The notes: generated from the letters alone by a model not told the origin. 64,000 nucleotides of DNA from Hirschia sp964351655 (GCA_964351655.1 CAYGPD010000014.1:1-64000), one strand, 5' to 3'. Positions 43,410-52,746 are shown, numbered from the stretch's first letter. A program made the numbers and translations.

Positions 43410-43886
43410 ATGGATAAATACCGCACCTTTGCGTATGTGAGTATAAGCGCGATCTTACTTTGCTGCGTCTATGCGCTCATTCCCCACTCCACAAACTTCA
43501 AGACAACACCCGATACTGCGACACAAGCCTTAAACAATGCACAAATTGAACGTGTTCAAGCATTTGCTAAGAACTGGCCGAAAACACCCGATTACACCGT
43601 CATCTTCACAGCACTACCAAGCAACAATGTGCATTCCTCAACGGAATATGCCGCTTTCAATGCAACTGACGACTATTTTGGTCTTCCTCGTAAAGGCGCT
43701 TATGAAGATGTCGCAAATTATTGCGGTGCCTGCCACTCTTTACAAATCGTAATGCAGCAACGCGCGACAAAGCCACGTTGGGATTATATGCTGACTTGGA
43801 TGAGTCAGAAGCAAGGCATGATGGAGCTGCCTGCAGATACGCGCGCAGAAGTTCTCAATTATTTATCAGAGAATTTTGGGCCATAA
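43410..43886 (+). CDS. sorB: Monoheme cytochrome c, SorB-like subunit
   Basis: A 158-residue exported cytochrome with an N-terminal membrane segment and one heme c motif CGACH (105-109) followed by SLQIVMQQR. A late Met in the TWMSQKQGMMELP region could supply the second ligand. It lies 6 nt after sorA, and SorB is the heme subunit of the SorAB sulfite dehydrogenase. The plus-strand operon ends here; the next gene is convergent with 12 nt between, and no strong terminator was seen. Confidence 0.83.
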   Translation: MDKYRTFAYVSISAILLCCVYALIPHSTNFKTTPDTATQALNNAQIERVQAFAKNWPKTPDYTVIFTALPSNNVHSSTEYAAFNATDDYFGLPRKGAYEDVANYCGACHSLQIVMQQRATKPRWDYMLTWMSQKQGMMELPADTRAEVLNYLSENFGP

Positions 43887-43898
43887 CCCAGCAGGCAT

Positions 43899-44372
43899 TT
43901 ATGCAGTAGCCTCAGATACAACCTGTTTAAGCAACCCATCTATCTTTTCAATAATTGGATTGTCTTTTGCAAGCCTGCCATAGGTCGCAATCGTTTGTAT
44001 ATCAGATACCGTCACAACAACACCGTCAGACGTTTCACGCACTAACGCTTTTAGCGGCAAATCCATTCCTAGCGCAGAGTTTTCCTGCATCAGTAATGTG
44101 CCAGCTTTGGGGTTCCCAAAGATATACAGCGTATTGGGTGCAAGCTCCAAGCCGGCCCCTTTTGCGCCTTCTGCATGATCAATTACTGCAAAAACAGTCA
44201 AACCACGCTTCTCAAGAGCTGTTTTCAGACGTTGGTTTGTTTCTGCAAAATTATAAGCGCTAACTGTTTCGTGATTTTGCCTTTGTAATTGATGCTCGTA
44301 CGCATGCACCTGTCCCGCACACCCAGATACCACCGCACCTGCAACCAAAACACCTAGTACAATATTTTTCAC
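43899..44372 (-). CDS. DUF302 lipoprotein
   Basis: A 157-residue protein with a lipoprotein signal (VVSGC, Cys 18) and a DUF302 domain with NFAETNQRLKTALEKRGL, VFAVIDHAEGA and YIFGNPKAGTLLM. Function is unknown; some homologues are linked to metal or redox stress. The start is GTG at 44372, 2 nt after the glpD stop, so it is co-transcribed with glpD. Confidence 0.83.
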   Translation of the reverse strand: MKNIVLGVLVAGAVVSGCAGQVHAYEHQLQRQNHETVSAYNFAETNQRLKTALEKRGLTVFAVIDHAEGAKGAGLELAPNTLYIFGNPKAGTLLMQENSALGMDLPLKALVRETSDGVVVTVSDIQTIATYGRLAKDNPIIEKIDGLLKQVVSEATA

Positions 44373-44374
44373 TA

Positions 44375-45880
44375 TCAGTTACCTTTGCTAGAAAACCATT
44401 TCTGCAACTCTAATTGTTGCGCTTCATTTATACGCAGACCCAGCTTGCTACGTCTCCACAACACATCTTCAACGCGCGTCACGAATTCGTGTTCCACCAG
44501 ATAGTCCAACTCTTTGGCATAAAGTCCTTCGCCAAAATGCTGACCAAGATCTTCAACAGAAGTCGCATCGCCCAAAACCAGATCAATTCGGCTGCCATAT
44601 GCACGCAACATACGGCGTAATACCTCACTGTTTAACCAAGTATATTGCGCGCGAATCCGCAGCACATATGCCTCAAAATCAGCATTTGGAATGTCACCGC
44701 CCGGCAAAGATTTATCTTTCGTCCATTTGTCACTCAGGTCTGGGAAAGCATCACCTAGCGTTTTCATCACCCCTTCCGCCAACGTACGATATGTCGTGAT
44801 CTTACCACCAAAGACAGATAAAATTGGTGCCCCGCCCTCTTTTTCATATGACAACACATAATCACGCGTCACTTCTGATACGTTTTCATTTTGATCATCA
44901 TATAGCGGACGCACACCCGAATAAGTCGACACTATATCCGCGCGCTTTATCGGCTCTTTAAAATACTCGTTTGCTCCCGCGATAAGATACTCAATTTCAG
45001 AATCTGAAATCTCAACCTTATCTTTGTCCGCTGTGTATGGCTCATCAGTGGTACCAACCAACGTCAAGCGTCCTTCCTGATATGGAATGGCAAACATGAT
45101 CCGCCCGTCTCCATTTTGGAAGAAGTAACTGTGGCTACCTTCAAATTTCTTTTCGATGATAATGTGAGACCCTTTAACAAGACGCACATATTGCATATTG
45201 CGGCCCGGTTCCGCGATCTGCGCAACATCATCCACCCACGGCCCAGCAGCGTTTATCACAACACGTGCTTCAACTGATTGGCGCTCACCATTTGGTCTTG
45301 AGATCACAGCATCCCAATGCATGTCATGGCGTGTCAGGCTTTCACATTTACTCTGAGTCCAAATATCCGCGCCGCGCTCGACAGCATCAATCGCGTTCAA
45401 AACAACAAGACGTGCATCATCAACCCAACAATCAGAATATTCGAATGCGAATTTCAACTCAGGCTTTAGCGGATCAAATTTCTTGCTCGACTTACGACGC
45501 AAGACTTTCGTTGGCGGCAATAATTTGCGACCACCCATGTGATCGTACAAGAACAAACCAATTCGCACCAACCACGCCGGACGCTGCCCTTTTTGGTGTG
45601 GCAACACAAACCGCATTGGCCAAATGATATGCGGCGCTGCCCGCAATAACACTTCTCTTTCAGCTAACGCTTTTCTCACCAAGGCGAAATCATAGTGCTC
45701 AAGATAACGCAATCCACCGTGGATAAGTTTTGTGCTGGCCGATGAAGTGTGCTGTGCCAAATCATCTTTCTCAACGAGTAAAACTTTCAATCCGCGACCA
45801 ACCGCATCACGGGCAATACCTGCGCCGTTAATGCCGCCGCCAACAATTAGTAAATCATATTTTTCTGTCGCGCGCGCCAT
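44375..45880 (-). CDS. glpD: Aerobic glycerol-3-phosphate dehydrogenase
   Basis: A 501-residue FAD enzyme with LLIVGGGINGAGIARDA (9-25), HTSSASTKLIHGGLRYLE and a C-terminal domain ending in RRSKLG. It oxidises sn-glycerol 3-phosphate to dihydroxyacetone phosphate at the membrane and feeds quinone. It sits 488 nt from the sulfonate cluster. Glycerol would be released from sulfoquinovosyl glycerol, which gives a possible link, but no glycerol kinase or facilitator is present here. Confidence 0.93.
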   Translation of the reverse strand: MARATEKYDLLIVGGGINGAGIARDAVGRGLKVLLVEKDDLAQHTSSASTKLIHGGLRYLEHYDFALVRKALAEREVLLRAAPHIIWPMRFVLPHQKGQRPAWLVRIGLFLYDHMGGRKLLPPTKVLRRKSSKKFDPLKPELKFAFEYSDCWVDDARLVVLNAIDAVERGADIWTQSKCESLTRHDMHWDAVISRPNGERQSVEARVVINAAGPWVDDVAQIAEPGRNMQYVRLVKGSHIIIEKKFEGSHSYFFQNGDGRIMFAIPYQEGRLTLVGTTDEPYTADKDKVEISDSEIEYLIAGANEYFKEPIKRADIVSTYSGVRPLYDDQNENVSEVTRDYVLSYEKEGGAPILSVFGGKITTYRTLAEGVMKTLGDAFPDLSDKWTKDKSLPGGDIPNADFEAYVLRIRAQYTWLNSEVLRRMLRAYGSRIDLVLGDATSVEDLGQHFGEGLYAKELDYLVEHEFVTRVEDVLWRRSKLGLRINEAQQLELQKWFSSKGN

Positions 45881-45973
45881 ACATCAGGCCTTTTATGTTT
45901 TAAATTATCCAAGGGGTATCAATAGTACATCAATTATAGATTGATTGACACTAAAGGCAAGCATTTGCAGACA

Positions 45974-45990
45974 CTATTCTAACAGAATAG
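45974..45990. promoter_or_regulatory. Inverted repeat upstream of glpD
   Basis: CTATTCT and AGAATAG form perfect 7-base arms around AAC, 94 nt upstream of the glpD start in a 230-base gap. Candidate operator; no GlpR gene is in the window. Confidence 0.35.
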
Positions 45991-46110
45991 GCGCTCTTAG
46001 CCTCCACGAATATACATGTGGTCCACCTTGCCCACATCTCAAGGGGGACAGGCAGAAAGCTTTCCCCCACCAGCCCCAATGCAGACAGGTAGCAACCGCC
46101 AAATAGAGGC

Positions 46111-47391
46111 CTACTTTACGGCGTCATCCCCATGAAAAAGCTCATCATATTGAGACGCCACACGCCCCAAATCGATTTCATTTAAGAAGGTCGAATACGC
46201 TAGATACGATAATAAATGCCGCATATCACTCACCCATGGCGGCACAAAGCGCGGCTCATCTATCAGCTTGTTTGCAAGCAACATTTTCATGGCATCAAGG
46301 TCTACAAGGTCAATTTTTCCGACAAATAACAGGCGAATATAAGTCGCATCCCGCGTCCGAACAGCCGTCCGTAAATAGTTGTGAACCTCTAATAACCCAC
46401 CAAGATAGATCGCATCTTTGGTAAAAGGTGCCCCCCCTTCAACCATACCACCTCGCACCACACGGCGCGCACTTTCAAACGCTTCAAATCGCCGATCAGA
46501 AGGATCTTGTTCTCGAAAAAATTTATATATTTCAATGAAATTCGCACCCTTCTCCGCCATATCTATGGCGATCACACGATCAGATAATCGCTTCAATCTC
46601 GACGGATCAAGCGCCCCAGAAATGAATTCCGCAAACACGGCCAGCCCTTCTTGTGTTCGTGAATTTCCCGGATGCCCTTCCCCTAATAATGGAAATTTTG
46701 ATTGTGACTGTCCATTGAAATTGGTCGCGATGTGCACCAGCGCCTCATGCTGGAGAAGTTGCGTAACATCCAAATCTGAAAACGAAGCATCTTCACGCAA
46801 TTTGATATAATCACGCCCTGCAGCCGCTTTTCCAGAAACCTCATGTGTAACAATTACTTGAGGCGAATAAGTGCCAAAGTGCTTGGGTAATTCCTCATCC
46901 AATAATTGCTTCAATTTCTGCGCGGAAATCTTTTCCGGCTTTATAAAATTATGTTGCCCCATATCAAAATCAGCAAGCGTCTGATCAAGCCTATTTGCTA
47001 ACGCTAAAACAGCTCCATGACGTCCCGCCACAGGTGACTGAGGTCCGCCATATAGCTCCAACGAGTGCTTATAAAAGTCCTTGGTCCCTACCGCTGACAT
47101 CATTGCTGCCGTTTGCTCAAATACGCCCGCCAAACGATTTAGCCAGGTATGTACTGGGCTCTCTCCATCCACCAATTTGCGCGCCGCACCAATGCGCTCA
47201 AGCGACGGCTCAGGGTCAATCCGATGATAAACTGGGCGCGGTAATTCTTTTTCGCCTTTTGCAAAAAATTCATCCGATAACGAACGATTCCAACTAACCG
47301 TTTTTAGAACTGGCAAACGCTCTTCTGCTTCTAACAACAAAGCAGCAGCCTGCTTTAATTTGACAAGTTCCTCAGGTGAAATTTCCATCAT
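46111..47391 (-). CDS. DUF1704 / QEGLA-motif metallopeptidase-like protein
   Basis: A 426-residue protein of the DUF1704 family, annotated elsewhere as flavohemoglobin expression-modulating QEGLA motif protein. It has the HExxxH-type zinc motif HEALVH and, further on, the QEGLAVFAEF motif that supplies the third ligand. The same fold occurs in eukaryotic MATCAP tyrosine carboxypeptidases, so a peptidase activity is likely; a bacterial substrate is unknown. The frame opens with TTG at 47400, and ATG at 47391 or 47388 is equally possible; 47391 is used. It is a single-gene unit. Confidence 0.78.
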   Translation of the reverse strand: MMEISPEELVKLKQAAALLLEAEERLPVLKTVSWNRSLSDEFFAKGEKELPRPVYHRIDPEPSLERIGAARKLVDGESPVHTWLNRLAGVFEQTAAMMSAVGTKDFYKHSLELYGGPQSPVAGRHGAVLALANRLDQTLADFDMGQHNFIKPEKISAQKLKQLLDEELPKHFGTYSPQVIVTHEVSGKAAAGRDYIKLREDASFSDLDVTQLLQHEALVHIATNFNGQSQSKFPLLGEGHPGNSRTQEGLAVFAEFISGALDPSRLKRLSDRVIAIDMAEKGANFIEIYKFFREQDPSDRRFEAFESARRVVRGGMVEGGAPFTKDAIYLGGLLEVHNYLRTAVRTRDATYIRLLFVGKIDLVDLDAMKMLLANKLIDEPRFVPPWVSDMRHLLSYLAYSTFLNEIDLGRVASQYDELFHGDDAVK

Positions 47392-47614
47392 ATCAATCAA
47401 TCGTCACATTATTTTGCTTAATTTACATCGAGCATATGCAAAACCAAATCGTCAAGATTAAACATCTACTTCACGCCAGCCTCACAATCAAAGCGATCCA
47501 CTATAAGCCTGAATATTGTACCCGCACAGGAACTTTTCATCCTTTTCTTCGTTGATCTAACAGAAAAGTGATGACCGCATTTAGCGCCTACTGACTGTTA
47601 TTGGTACCCGATCG

Positions 47615-47635
47615 TGATTACTATCATTGTAATCA
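47615..47635. promoter_or_regulatory. Inverted repeat upstream of egtB
   Basis: TGATTAC (47615-47621) and GTAATCA (47629-47635) are perfect arms with a 7-base spacer, ending 27 nt before the egtB start. Candidate operator or short leader hairpin. Confidence 0.4.
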
Positions 47636-47662
47636 AAGCCAGATATTTGTGAGGAAAAGACA

Positions 47663-48955
47663 TTGCCTGCTGACGCCGCCCCTCAAATTGGCTTCCAAGT
47701 TACACCCCTTCAAGACATGTATAATCGTGTCAGACAGAACACTCTCTCGATCAGCGCGACATTGTCAGATGCTGATGCGAATGCGCAGTCAATGCCTGAT
47801 GCCAGTCCCGCCAAATGGCATCTTGCTCATACGAGTTGGTTTTTTGAAGAGTTTATCCTTGTTCCGACATTTGGGGAGAGCGTTCGATTTAATCCAACTT
47901 ACGCGTTTTTATTCAATTCATACTACGAAGCGGTGGGAACACGCCAAGCAAGAGACAAACGCGGCCTCATAACACGTCCAAGTTTAGATGAAGTTCGTGC
48001 ATACCGAACTCATGTTGATGACCACATAAACGCTTTGTTTGCCGCGCAAAATGTTCCAGAAGATTTAGAAGATTTAATTGCACTCGGTATTGCTCACGAA
48101 GAACAACACCAAGAACTGTTCTTCACAGACATATTGCACCTATTTTCTCACAACCCACTTAAACCAAACCTTATAGAACGATCCGTTCCGTTAGAGACAG
48201 AACCCTCCCCACAGCCCTTACCACCTCCAACATGGATACAATTTCGGACGGAATTAACGGAAATTGGCGCAGAAACGGGTCCAAACAGTTGTTTCTCCTT
48301 CGATTGCGAGCAACCTAAACACAAAACATACATTGCCCCTTTTGCCCTCGCCAATCGCGCCGTTACAAACGGTGAGTGGATAGATTTTATGAATGATGGT
48401 GGTTATAGGAACGCAAAGTTCTGGCTGTCAGACGGCTTAGCAGCAAGAAGTGCGGCGAATTGGGAAGCGCCTTTGTATTGGGAAAAACATAACGACCAAT
48501 GGTGGAGCATGACCCTAGAAGGGTTTCAACTCGTCAATCTCAACGCACCTGTATGCCATGTGAGTTTTTATGAAGCTGACGCATACGCATGCTGGGCTAA
48601 AGCACGCCTCCCTACTGAAGCAGAATGGGAATATGCTGCACGTCAAACGCACAGCTCTAATACCTCTAATACCCCAACGCTAAAACCATGCGTACAAACA
48701 GGAACAGGCTTGGCGGGGCTATACAGTGATGTTTGGGAATGGACAGGCAGCGCCTTCCTTCCCTACCCCGGCTTTAAAATAAATGACGGCGCTATTGGCG
48801 AATACAATGGCAAATTTATGAGCGGACAAATGGTTTTGCGCGGCGCATCTTGTGTCACATCCAAAGGCCACTCCCGCCCTTCATACCGTAATTTTTTCCA
48901 CCCCGACAAACGTTGGCAATTTTCCGGTCTACGCCTCGCAAAGGATATATTATAA
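47663..48955 (+). CDS. egtB: Ergothioneine biosynthesis sulfoxide synthase EgtB
   Basis: A 430-residue non-heme iron enzyme. The N-terminal DinB_2 domain has the iron-binding histidines in KWHLAHTSWFFEEF and HEEQHQELFF; the C-terminal formylglycine-generating-enzyme-like domain has VTNGEWIDF, LPTEAEWEYAARQ and SRPSYRNFF. It joins trimethylhistidine with a thiol (cysteine or gamma-glutamylcysteine). The start is TTG 47663 with GAGGAAAAG just before it. Its TAA shares a base with the egtD ATG. Confidence 0.92.
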   Translation: MPADAAPQIGFQVTPLQDMYNRVRQNTLSISATLSDADANAQSMPDASPAKWHLAHTSWFFEEFILVPTFGESVRFNPTYAFLFNSYYEAVGTRQARDKRGLITRPSLDEVRAYRTHVDDHINALFAAQNVPEDLEDLIALGIAHEEQHQELFFTDILHLFSHNPLKPNLIERSVPLETEPSPQPLPPPTWIQFRTELTEIGAETGPNSCFSFDCEQPKHKTYIAPFALANRAVTNGEWIDFMNDGGYRNAKFWLSDGLAARSAANWEAPLYWEKHNDQWWSMTLEGFQLVNLNAPVCHVSFYEADAYACWAKARLPTEAEWEYAARQTHSSNTSNTPTLKPCVQTGTGLAGLYSDVWEWTGSAFLPYPGFKINDGAIGEYNGKFMSGQMVLRGASCVTSKGHSRPSYRNFFHPDKRWQFSGLRLAKDIL

Positions 48956-49890
48956 TGCTTGATATGGTGTCTCGTTCTGAATGCGAATTTTTCAACGATG
49001 TTATCGAGGGCTTATCTTCCTCTCCTAAAAACTTACCATGTAAGTATTTTTATGATCAAACGGGGTCTGACCTTTTTGAAGAAATAACCAAACTGGAAGA
49101 ATATTATCCTACGCGAACCGAACTGAGACTCTTAAATGAAGTCGCTTCAGACATTCAAAATTATACTGCGGACAATATACGTATTGTTGAATATGGCGCT
49201 GGTGCATTGCGCAAAGTACGTATTCTTCTCGAGGCACTTACAAACGCCAGCGCCTACATTCCAATAGATGTCTCCAAAAGTTTTCTACTTTCCGCAGCTC
49301 AAGATCTACAAGACGCCTATCCTGATATTCCAGTCCAACCCGTTGTTGGAAGCTTTCTGGATCCCAATCTCAAAGTTCCAAACAGCGCAGCCCCATCAAT
49401 AGGCTTCTTTCCCGGCTCCACGCTAGGAAATCTCAATGACGAAGATATTGGCCTATTTCTAAGCGCCGCCCGTCGTCATCTTGGAGCCAATTCCCAATTC
49501 TTACTCGGTGTGGACATCAACCAAGATGCATCGTCGCTAATACCAGCATATAACGATTCACAAGGCACAACTGCAGCATTTAACAAAAACTTACTGAGCC
49601 GCATCAATCGTGAACTCGACGCCAATTTTAAAATTGACCAATTTCGTCATGAAGCAAGATGGGATGCAAAACGCCATAAGATTGAGATGCACCTTGTCAG
49701 TCTAAAAGCGCAAACAATCACTATCGGTAAGAATGTATTCACATTTTCAAGAGGTGAAAGCATCCACACCGAAAATTCACGTAAATTTACTTTAGAACAA
49801 ATTGAAAAGCTCGCCGCGCAATCAAACTGGAATATTCAACATGTCTGGCAGTCCCCAGCGCCAAGCATGGCACTAATTCTACTTAATTGA
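48955..49890 (+). CDS. egtD: L-histidine N-alpha-methyltransferase EgtD
   Basis: A 311-residue SAM-dependent methyltransferase. It has KYFYDQTGSDLFEEITKL, the SAM loop EYGAGALRKVRILL, FFPGSTLGNL and a late FSRGESIHTENSRKFT. It trimethylates histidine to hercynine, the EgtB substrate. ATG 48955 overlaps the egtB stop by one base (TAATG), with AAGGA upstream; a frame opening 14 codons earlier lies inside egtB and is rejected. Confidence 0.93.
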   Translation: MLDMVSRSECEFFNDVIEGLSSSPKNLPCKYFYDQTGSDLFEEITKLEEYYPTRTELRLLNEVASDIQNYTADNIRIVEYGAGALRKVRILLEALTNASAYIPIDVSKSFLLSAAQDLQDAYPDIPVQPVVGSFLDPNLKVPNSAAPSIGFFPGSTLGNLNDEDIGLFLSAARRHLGANSQFLLGVDINQDASSLIPAYNDSQGTTAAFNKNLLSRINRELDANFKIDQFRHEARWDAKRHKIEMHLVSLKAQTITIGKNVFTFSRGESIHTENSRKFTLEQIEKLAAQSNWNIQHVWQSPAPSMALILLN

Positions 49891-49928
49891 TTTCCATTTA
49901 AACTGTCGGCCTCACACCTTCTTATATT

Positions 49929-49965
49929 AAAAAAATGCCCTAATCCTGGGGAAGGATCAGGGCAT
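49929..49965 (-). terminator. Intrinsic terminator of the GH3 gene
   Basis: ATGCCCTAATCCT (49935-49947) pairs with AGGATCAGGGCAT (49953-49965) with one mismatch; read on the minus strand it is followed by a T-run. It lies downstream of the GH3 stop at 50042 and just past the egtD stop. Confidence 0.85.
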
Positions 49966-50041
49966 AGGGGGACGTCAAACAGGTTGAATTCAAACTCAAC
50001 CGGGAGATTTAAATTAGACGTCAGAAATTAGACGGGAACAC

Positions 50042-52579
50042 CTACTTTCCAGGGCACGTTTGCACGCCATCGGCATCTGCAACCACGCGAACATCGCCAA
50101 GACCTATAACCGCACCTGCGTTGGCAGAAATGGAGAGTATAGAGTCAAGGTTGGCCATATCTACGCCTTGGTCGGCAAAACAGCTCAACGAAATTCGTAC
50201 CTCGTTCCATTCGTTTGCTTTCGCAGTTACATTCAATGCTGGACTACATTCTCCAGACACAGAACATCCAATTTGAATGCCTAAATCAGTATCTTTTGAT
50301 CCAATTGATTTTACGGCAAAGGCAAGTTCCATCGCACCATTAGATTCTCTGAAAAGATCATAAGGTGCACTCGCGTAAAACGCCGCCTTCGTATTTGATG
50401 CAGAAGTAGCGGCCCACTCAAGGCGCAGTGCATCCTCTTGAGCTTGGTGATCTACGCGACCAAGCACCAATTCAGATGACTCATTTATTTGTTGATAGCC
50501 TTGGGCATTCACAGCCATAAGGCTCCAAGGAGATAAGATCTCCCCTTTCACAAACACTTCACCCTTAGCACTGGCATGATTCAGCTCGATACCTGGCTCC
50601 TCGGAGAGCACGTCCACAGACGAAGCAGAAGCATAGCTCAGCCCATATCCCAGTTCAAATAATGGCGCTTCATGCAAGGCCTTCTCAGCATCTGCAGTCG
50701 CTGGCCATTTATAAGATAAGCGTCCAGTGAAATCATAAGATGGGGACGTTCTAAAAAGCAAATCAGCAACACCACTTCCTTCACTACCGGGAAGCCAAGC
50801 TGCTATAAATGCATCCGAATCATTGATTTGCGGGTTTGCCCATAGTGTACGACCTGACAAAAACACAGACACAACAGGTAGGCCACTTTCTTTCAATTCG
50901 CCCAATTTATCAGTGTTGAAGCCATTGTCCATGAAAGCTAGATGTTCAATATCACCTTGAAACTCTGCATATGGCTCTTCTCCATATACCGCAATCACAG
51001 CGTCTACTGATACACCTTCTGGAACTTCACCTTCAACGCTAAATATCACGCGCCCGCCCGCAGGTTCAACGACATTTCTTATAGCATCAAGAACAGTTAT
51101 TCCGTTTGGAAACAGATCATTACTTGCTCCACCGCCTTGCCACGACAGCGTCCAGCCACCCGCAACTTTAGAAATACTGTCGGCACCATCTCCTATGACC
51201 AATACAGTTTTAGAACTATCGAGCGGCAAGGTTTGGTTATTATTTTTCAGCAAAACCAAGGACTCACGTACAGCTTGACGCGCAACATCGCGATGCTCCT
51301 CAGATCCCAAAATGCTTGTATCGCCTGCAAATTTACGTTTACTCGGCAAACCTTTTTCAAACAAACCAGACGCGAGCTTTACCCGTAAAATGCGGTAGAC
51401 AGCATCATCAAGTCGCTCTTGTGAAATAACTCCTGATTTCACATGTGCTAGCGTTGTTTCGTACAAACCCTTCCAGCTATCTGGAGCCATATACATATCA
51501 AGACCGGCGTTTATCGCTTGTGGACAGTCCGTGTTCGTACAACCTGCCACTTGCCCATGACCATTCCAATCACCGACAATAAAGCCTTGAAAATTCATTC
51601 TTTCTTTCAGCACACCAGTTAAAAGAGACTTGTTTCCGTGCATTTTTTTGCCATTCCAACCGGAAAATGACGCCATAATTGTTTGCACACCCGATTCAAC
51701 AGCACCTATGTAGCCTGCTGCATCGATGTCACGAAGTTCTTCTTCTGAAATGTCAGCATCACCCTGATCGACACCACCCTTTGTTGCTCCATCACCGAGA
51801 AAGTGTTTCGCACTAGAGATTACTCGGCCATCCCCCATAAAATCTTTGGAACCGTAAACGCCTTGAAGCCCCTCCACAATACGGGAAGAATATTGGCTCG
51901 TAATTTCTGGTGATTGAGAAAATCCTTCATAAGTACGCCCCCAACGCGCATCTCTGGGAACTGCAAGCGTTGGCGCAAATGTCCAATCATGCCCAGATAC
52001 AATCAGTTCTTTGGCAGTTACTTCTGAAATTTTTTCTATGAGATCGGGATTATTTGCTGCACCCAATCCAATGTTATGGGGAAAAACTACAGCACCATCT
52101 AAGTTCGCATGACCATGCACCGCATCAATTCCCCAGATCAAAGGAATTGCAATCTCCACGCCTTCTGGATCCAATGAAGCAGTAAAATAAGCATCCGCTG
52201 CCTCAAGCCAGGCTTTTGCCGGTGCGTGAGGTAAATCTCCAGGTGCAGAACTTCCTCCACTCAATACAGATCCCAATCGATATTGTTTCACCTCTTCCGG
52301 TGTCACAGAATCACTATCGGCTTGTATTACTTGCCCAACCTTTTGCTCCAATGTCATTTTCGACAGCAACTCAGCGGCGCGCTTTTCAATGGACTCATCC
52401 AGCGGCAACGCATCAATTTCTGGCCATAAAGAAGGCGTAGCTACCCCCTCCTTCCAAAGCGAACTGGATGTGTCCATAGCTCCATCACTCTTCGTAGCGG
52501 TATCGGATTCAGCGCAGGCAACAAGCGCAGAACTCATCAGACAAATAGCCATAAATTTTAGATTAAACGTCGCACTCAT
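50042..52579 (-). CDS. GH3 family beta-glucosidase / exo-glucanase lipoprotein
   Basis: An 845-residue secreted glycoside hydrolase with lipobox ALVAC (Cys 22). The GH3 N-terminal barrel has WGIDAVHGHAN, SAKHFLGDG and the nucleophile Asp in FIVGDWNGHG; the C-terminal GH3 domain has SLVLLKNNNQTLPL and ELGYGLSY. A further beta-sandwich of about 170 residues at the end may bind carbohydrate. It resembles the ExoP-type exo-1,3/1,4-beta-glucanase group. It acts on beta-glucans or cellodextrins, not on the alpha-linked sulfoquinovosides. AGGGAAG precedes the ATG. Confidence 0.9.
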   Translation of the reverse strand: MSATFNLKFMAICLMSSALVACAESDTATKSDGAMDTSSSLWKEGVATPSLWPEIDALPLDESIEKRAAELLSKMTLEQKVGQVIQADSDSVTPEEVKQYRLGSVLSGGSSAPGDLPHAPAKAWLEAADAYFTASLDPEGVEIAIPLIWGIDAVHGHANLDGAVVFPHNIGLGAANNPDLIEKISEVTAKELIVSGHDWTFAPTLAVPRDARWGRTYEGFSQSPEITSQYSSRIVEGLQGVYGSKDFMGDGRVISSAKHFLGDGATKGGVDQGDADISEEELRDIDAAGYIGAVESGVQTIMASFSGWNGKKMHGNKSLLTGVLKERMNFQGFIVGDWNGHGQVAGCTNTDCPQAINAGLDMYMAPDSWKGLYETTLAHVKSGVISQERLDDAVYRILRVKLASGLFEKGLPSKRKFAGDTSILGSEEHRDVARQAVRESLVLLKNNNQTLPLDSSKTVLVIGDGADSISKVAGGWTLSWQGGGASNDLFPNGITVLDAIRNVVEPAGGRVIFSVEGEVPEGVSVDAVIAVYGEEPYAEFQGDIEHLAFMDNGFNTDKLGELKESGLPVVSVFLSGRTLWANPQINDSDAFIAAWLPGSEGSGVADLLFRTSPSYDFTGRLSYKWPATADAEKALHEAPLFELGYGLSYASASSVDVLSEEPGIELNHASAKGEVFVKGEILSPWSLMAVNAQGYQQINESSELVLGRVDHQAQEDALRLEWAATSASNTKAAFYASAPYDLFRESNGAMELAFAVKSIGSKDTDLGIQIGCSVSGECSPALNVTAKANEWNEVRISLSCFADQGVDMANLDSILSISANAGAVIGLGDVRVVADADGVQTCPGK

Positions 52580-52606
52580 TGCACTTCCCTATTTACATTT
52601 TCAGGG

Positions 52607-52635
52607 AGTACACAAAATTTTGACTACGTTGTCAA
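52607..52635 (-). promoter_or_regulatory. Sigma-70-like promoter of the GH3 gene
   Basis: On the minus strand TTGACA (52635-52630) and TGTACT (52612-52607) are 17 nt apart, close to consensus, 28 nt from the GH3 ATG. The -35 lies within an inverted repeat TTGAC/GTCAA (52620-52635) that could serve as operator. Confidence 0.5.
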
Positions 52636-52730
52636 TCTTCTCTTCAGTGATCATGCTTCCGCAATATACGTTCGCCTGAATTCGGCTTTACCTTTTAATC
52701 TGTTGTGTTTTTTTAAAGCATACCTATAGT

Positions 52731-52746
52731 AAAAGATATATCTTTT
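52731..52746. promoter_or_regulatory. Perfect 16-base palindrome upstream of MFS gene
   Basis: AAAAGATATATCTTTT lies 47 nt upstream of the MFS start at 52793 in the GH3-MFS divergent region. Candidate operator, for example for the TetR-family regulator at 54634-55272. Confidence 0.45.

Noticed and set aside
46043..46068. GGGGG/CCCCC pairing downstream of the QEGLA gene
   Set aside because: Five pairs only; the flanking bases do not extend the stem.
47663..48955. Formylglycine-generating enzyme for the sulfatase
   Set aside because: The C-terminal domain is FGE-like, but the DinB domain with its histidines and the adjacent egtD identify EgtB.
50042..52579. GH3 enzyme as the sulfoquinovosidase of the cluster
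   Set aside because: GH3 enzymes of this type cleave beta-glucosides; sulfoquinovosides are alpha-linked and no sulfonate-binding signature is evident. It also has its own promoter and terminator.
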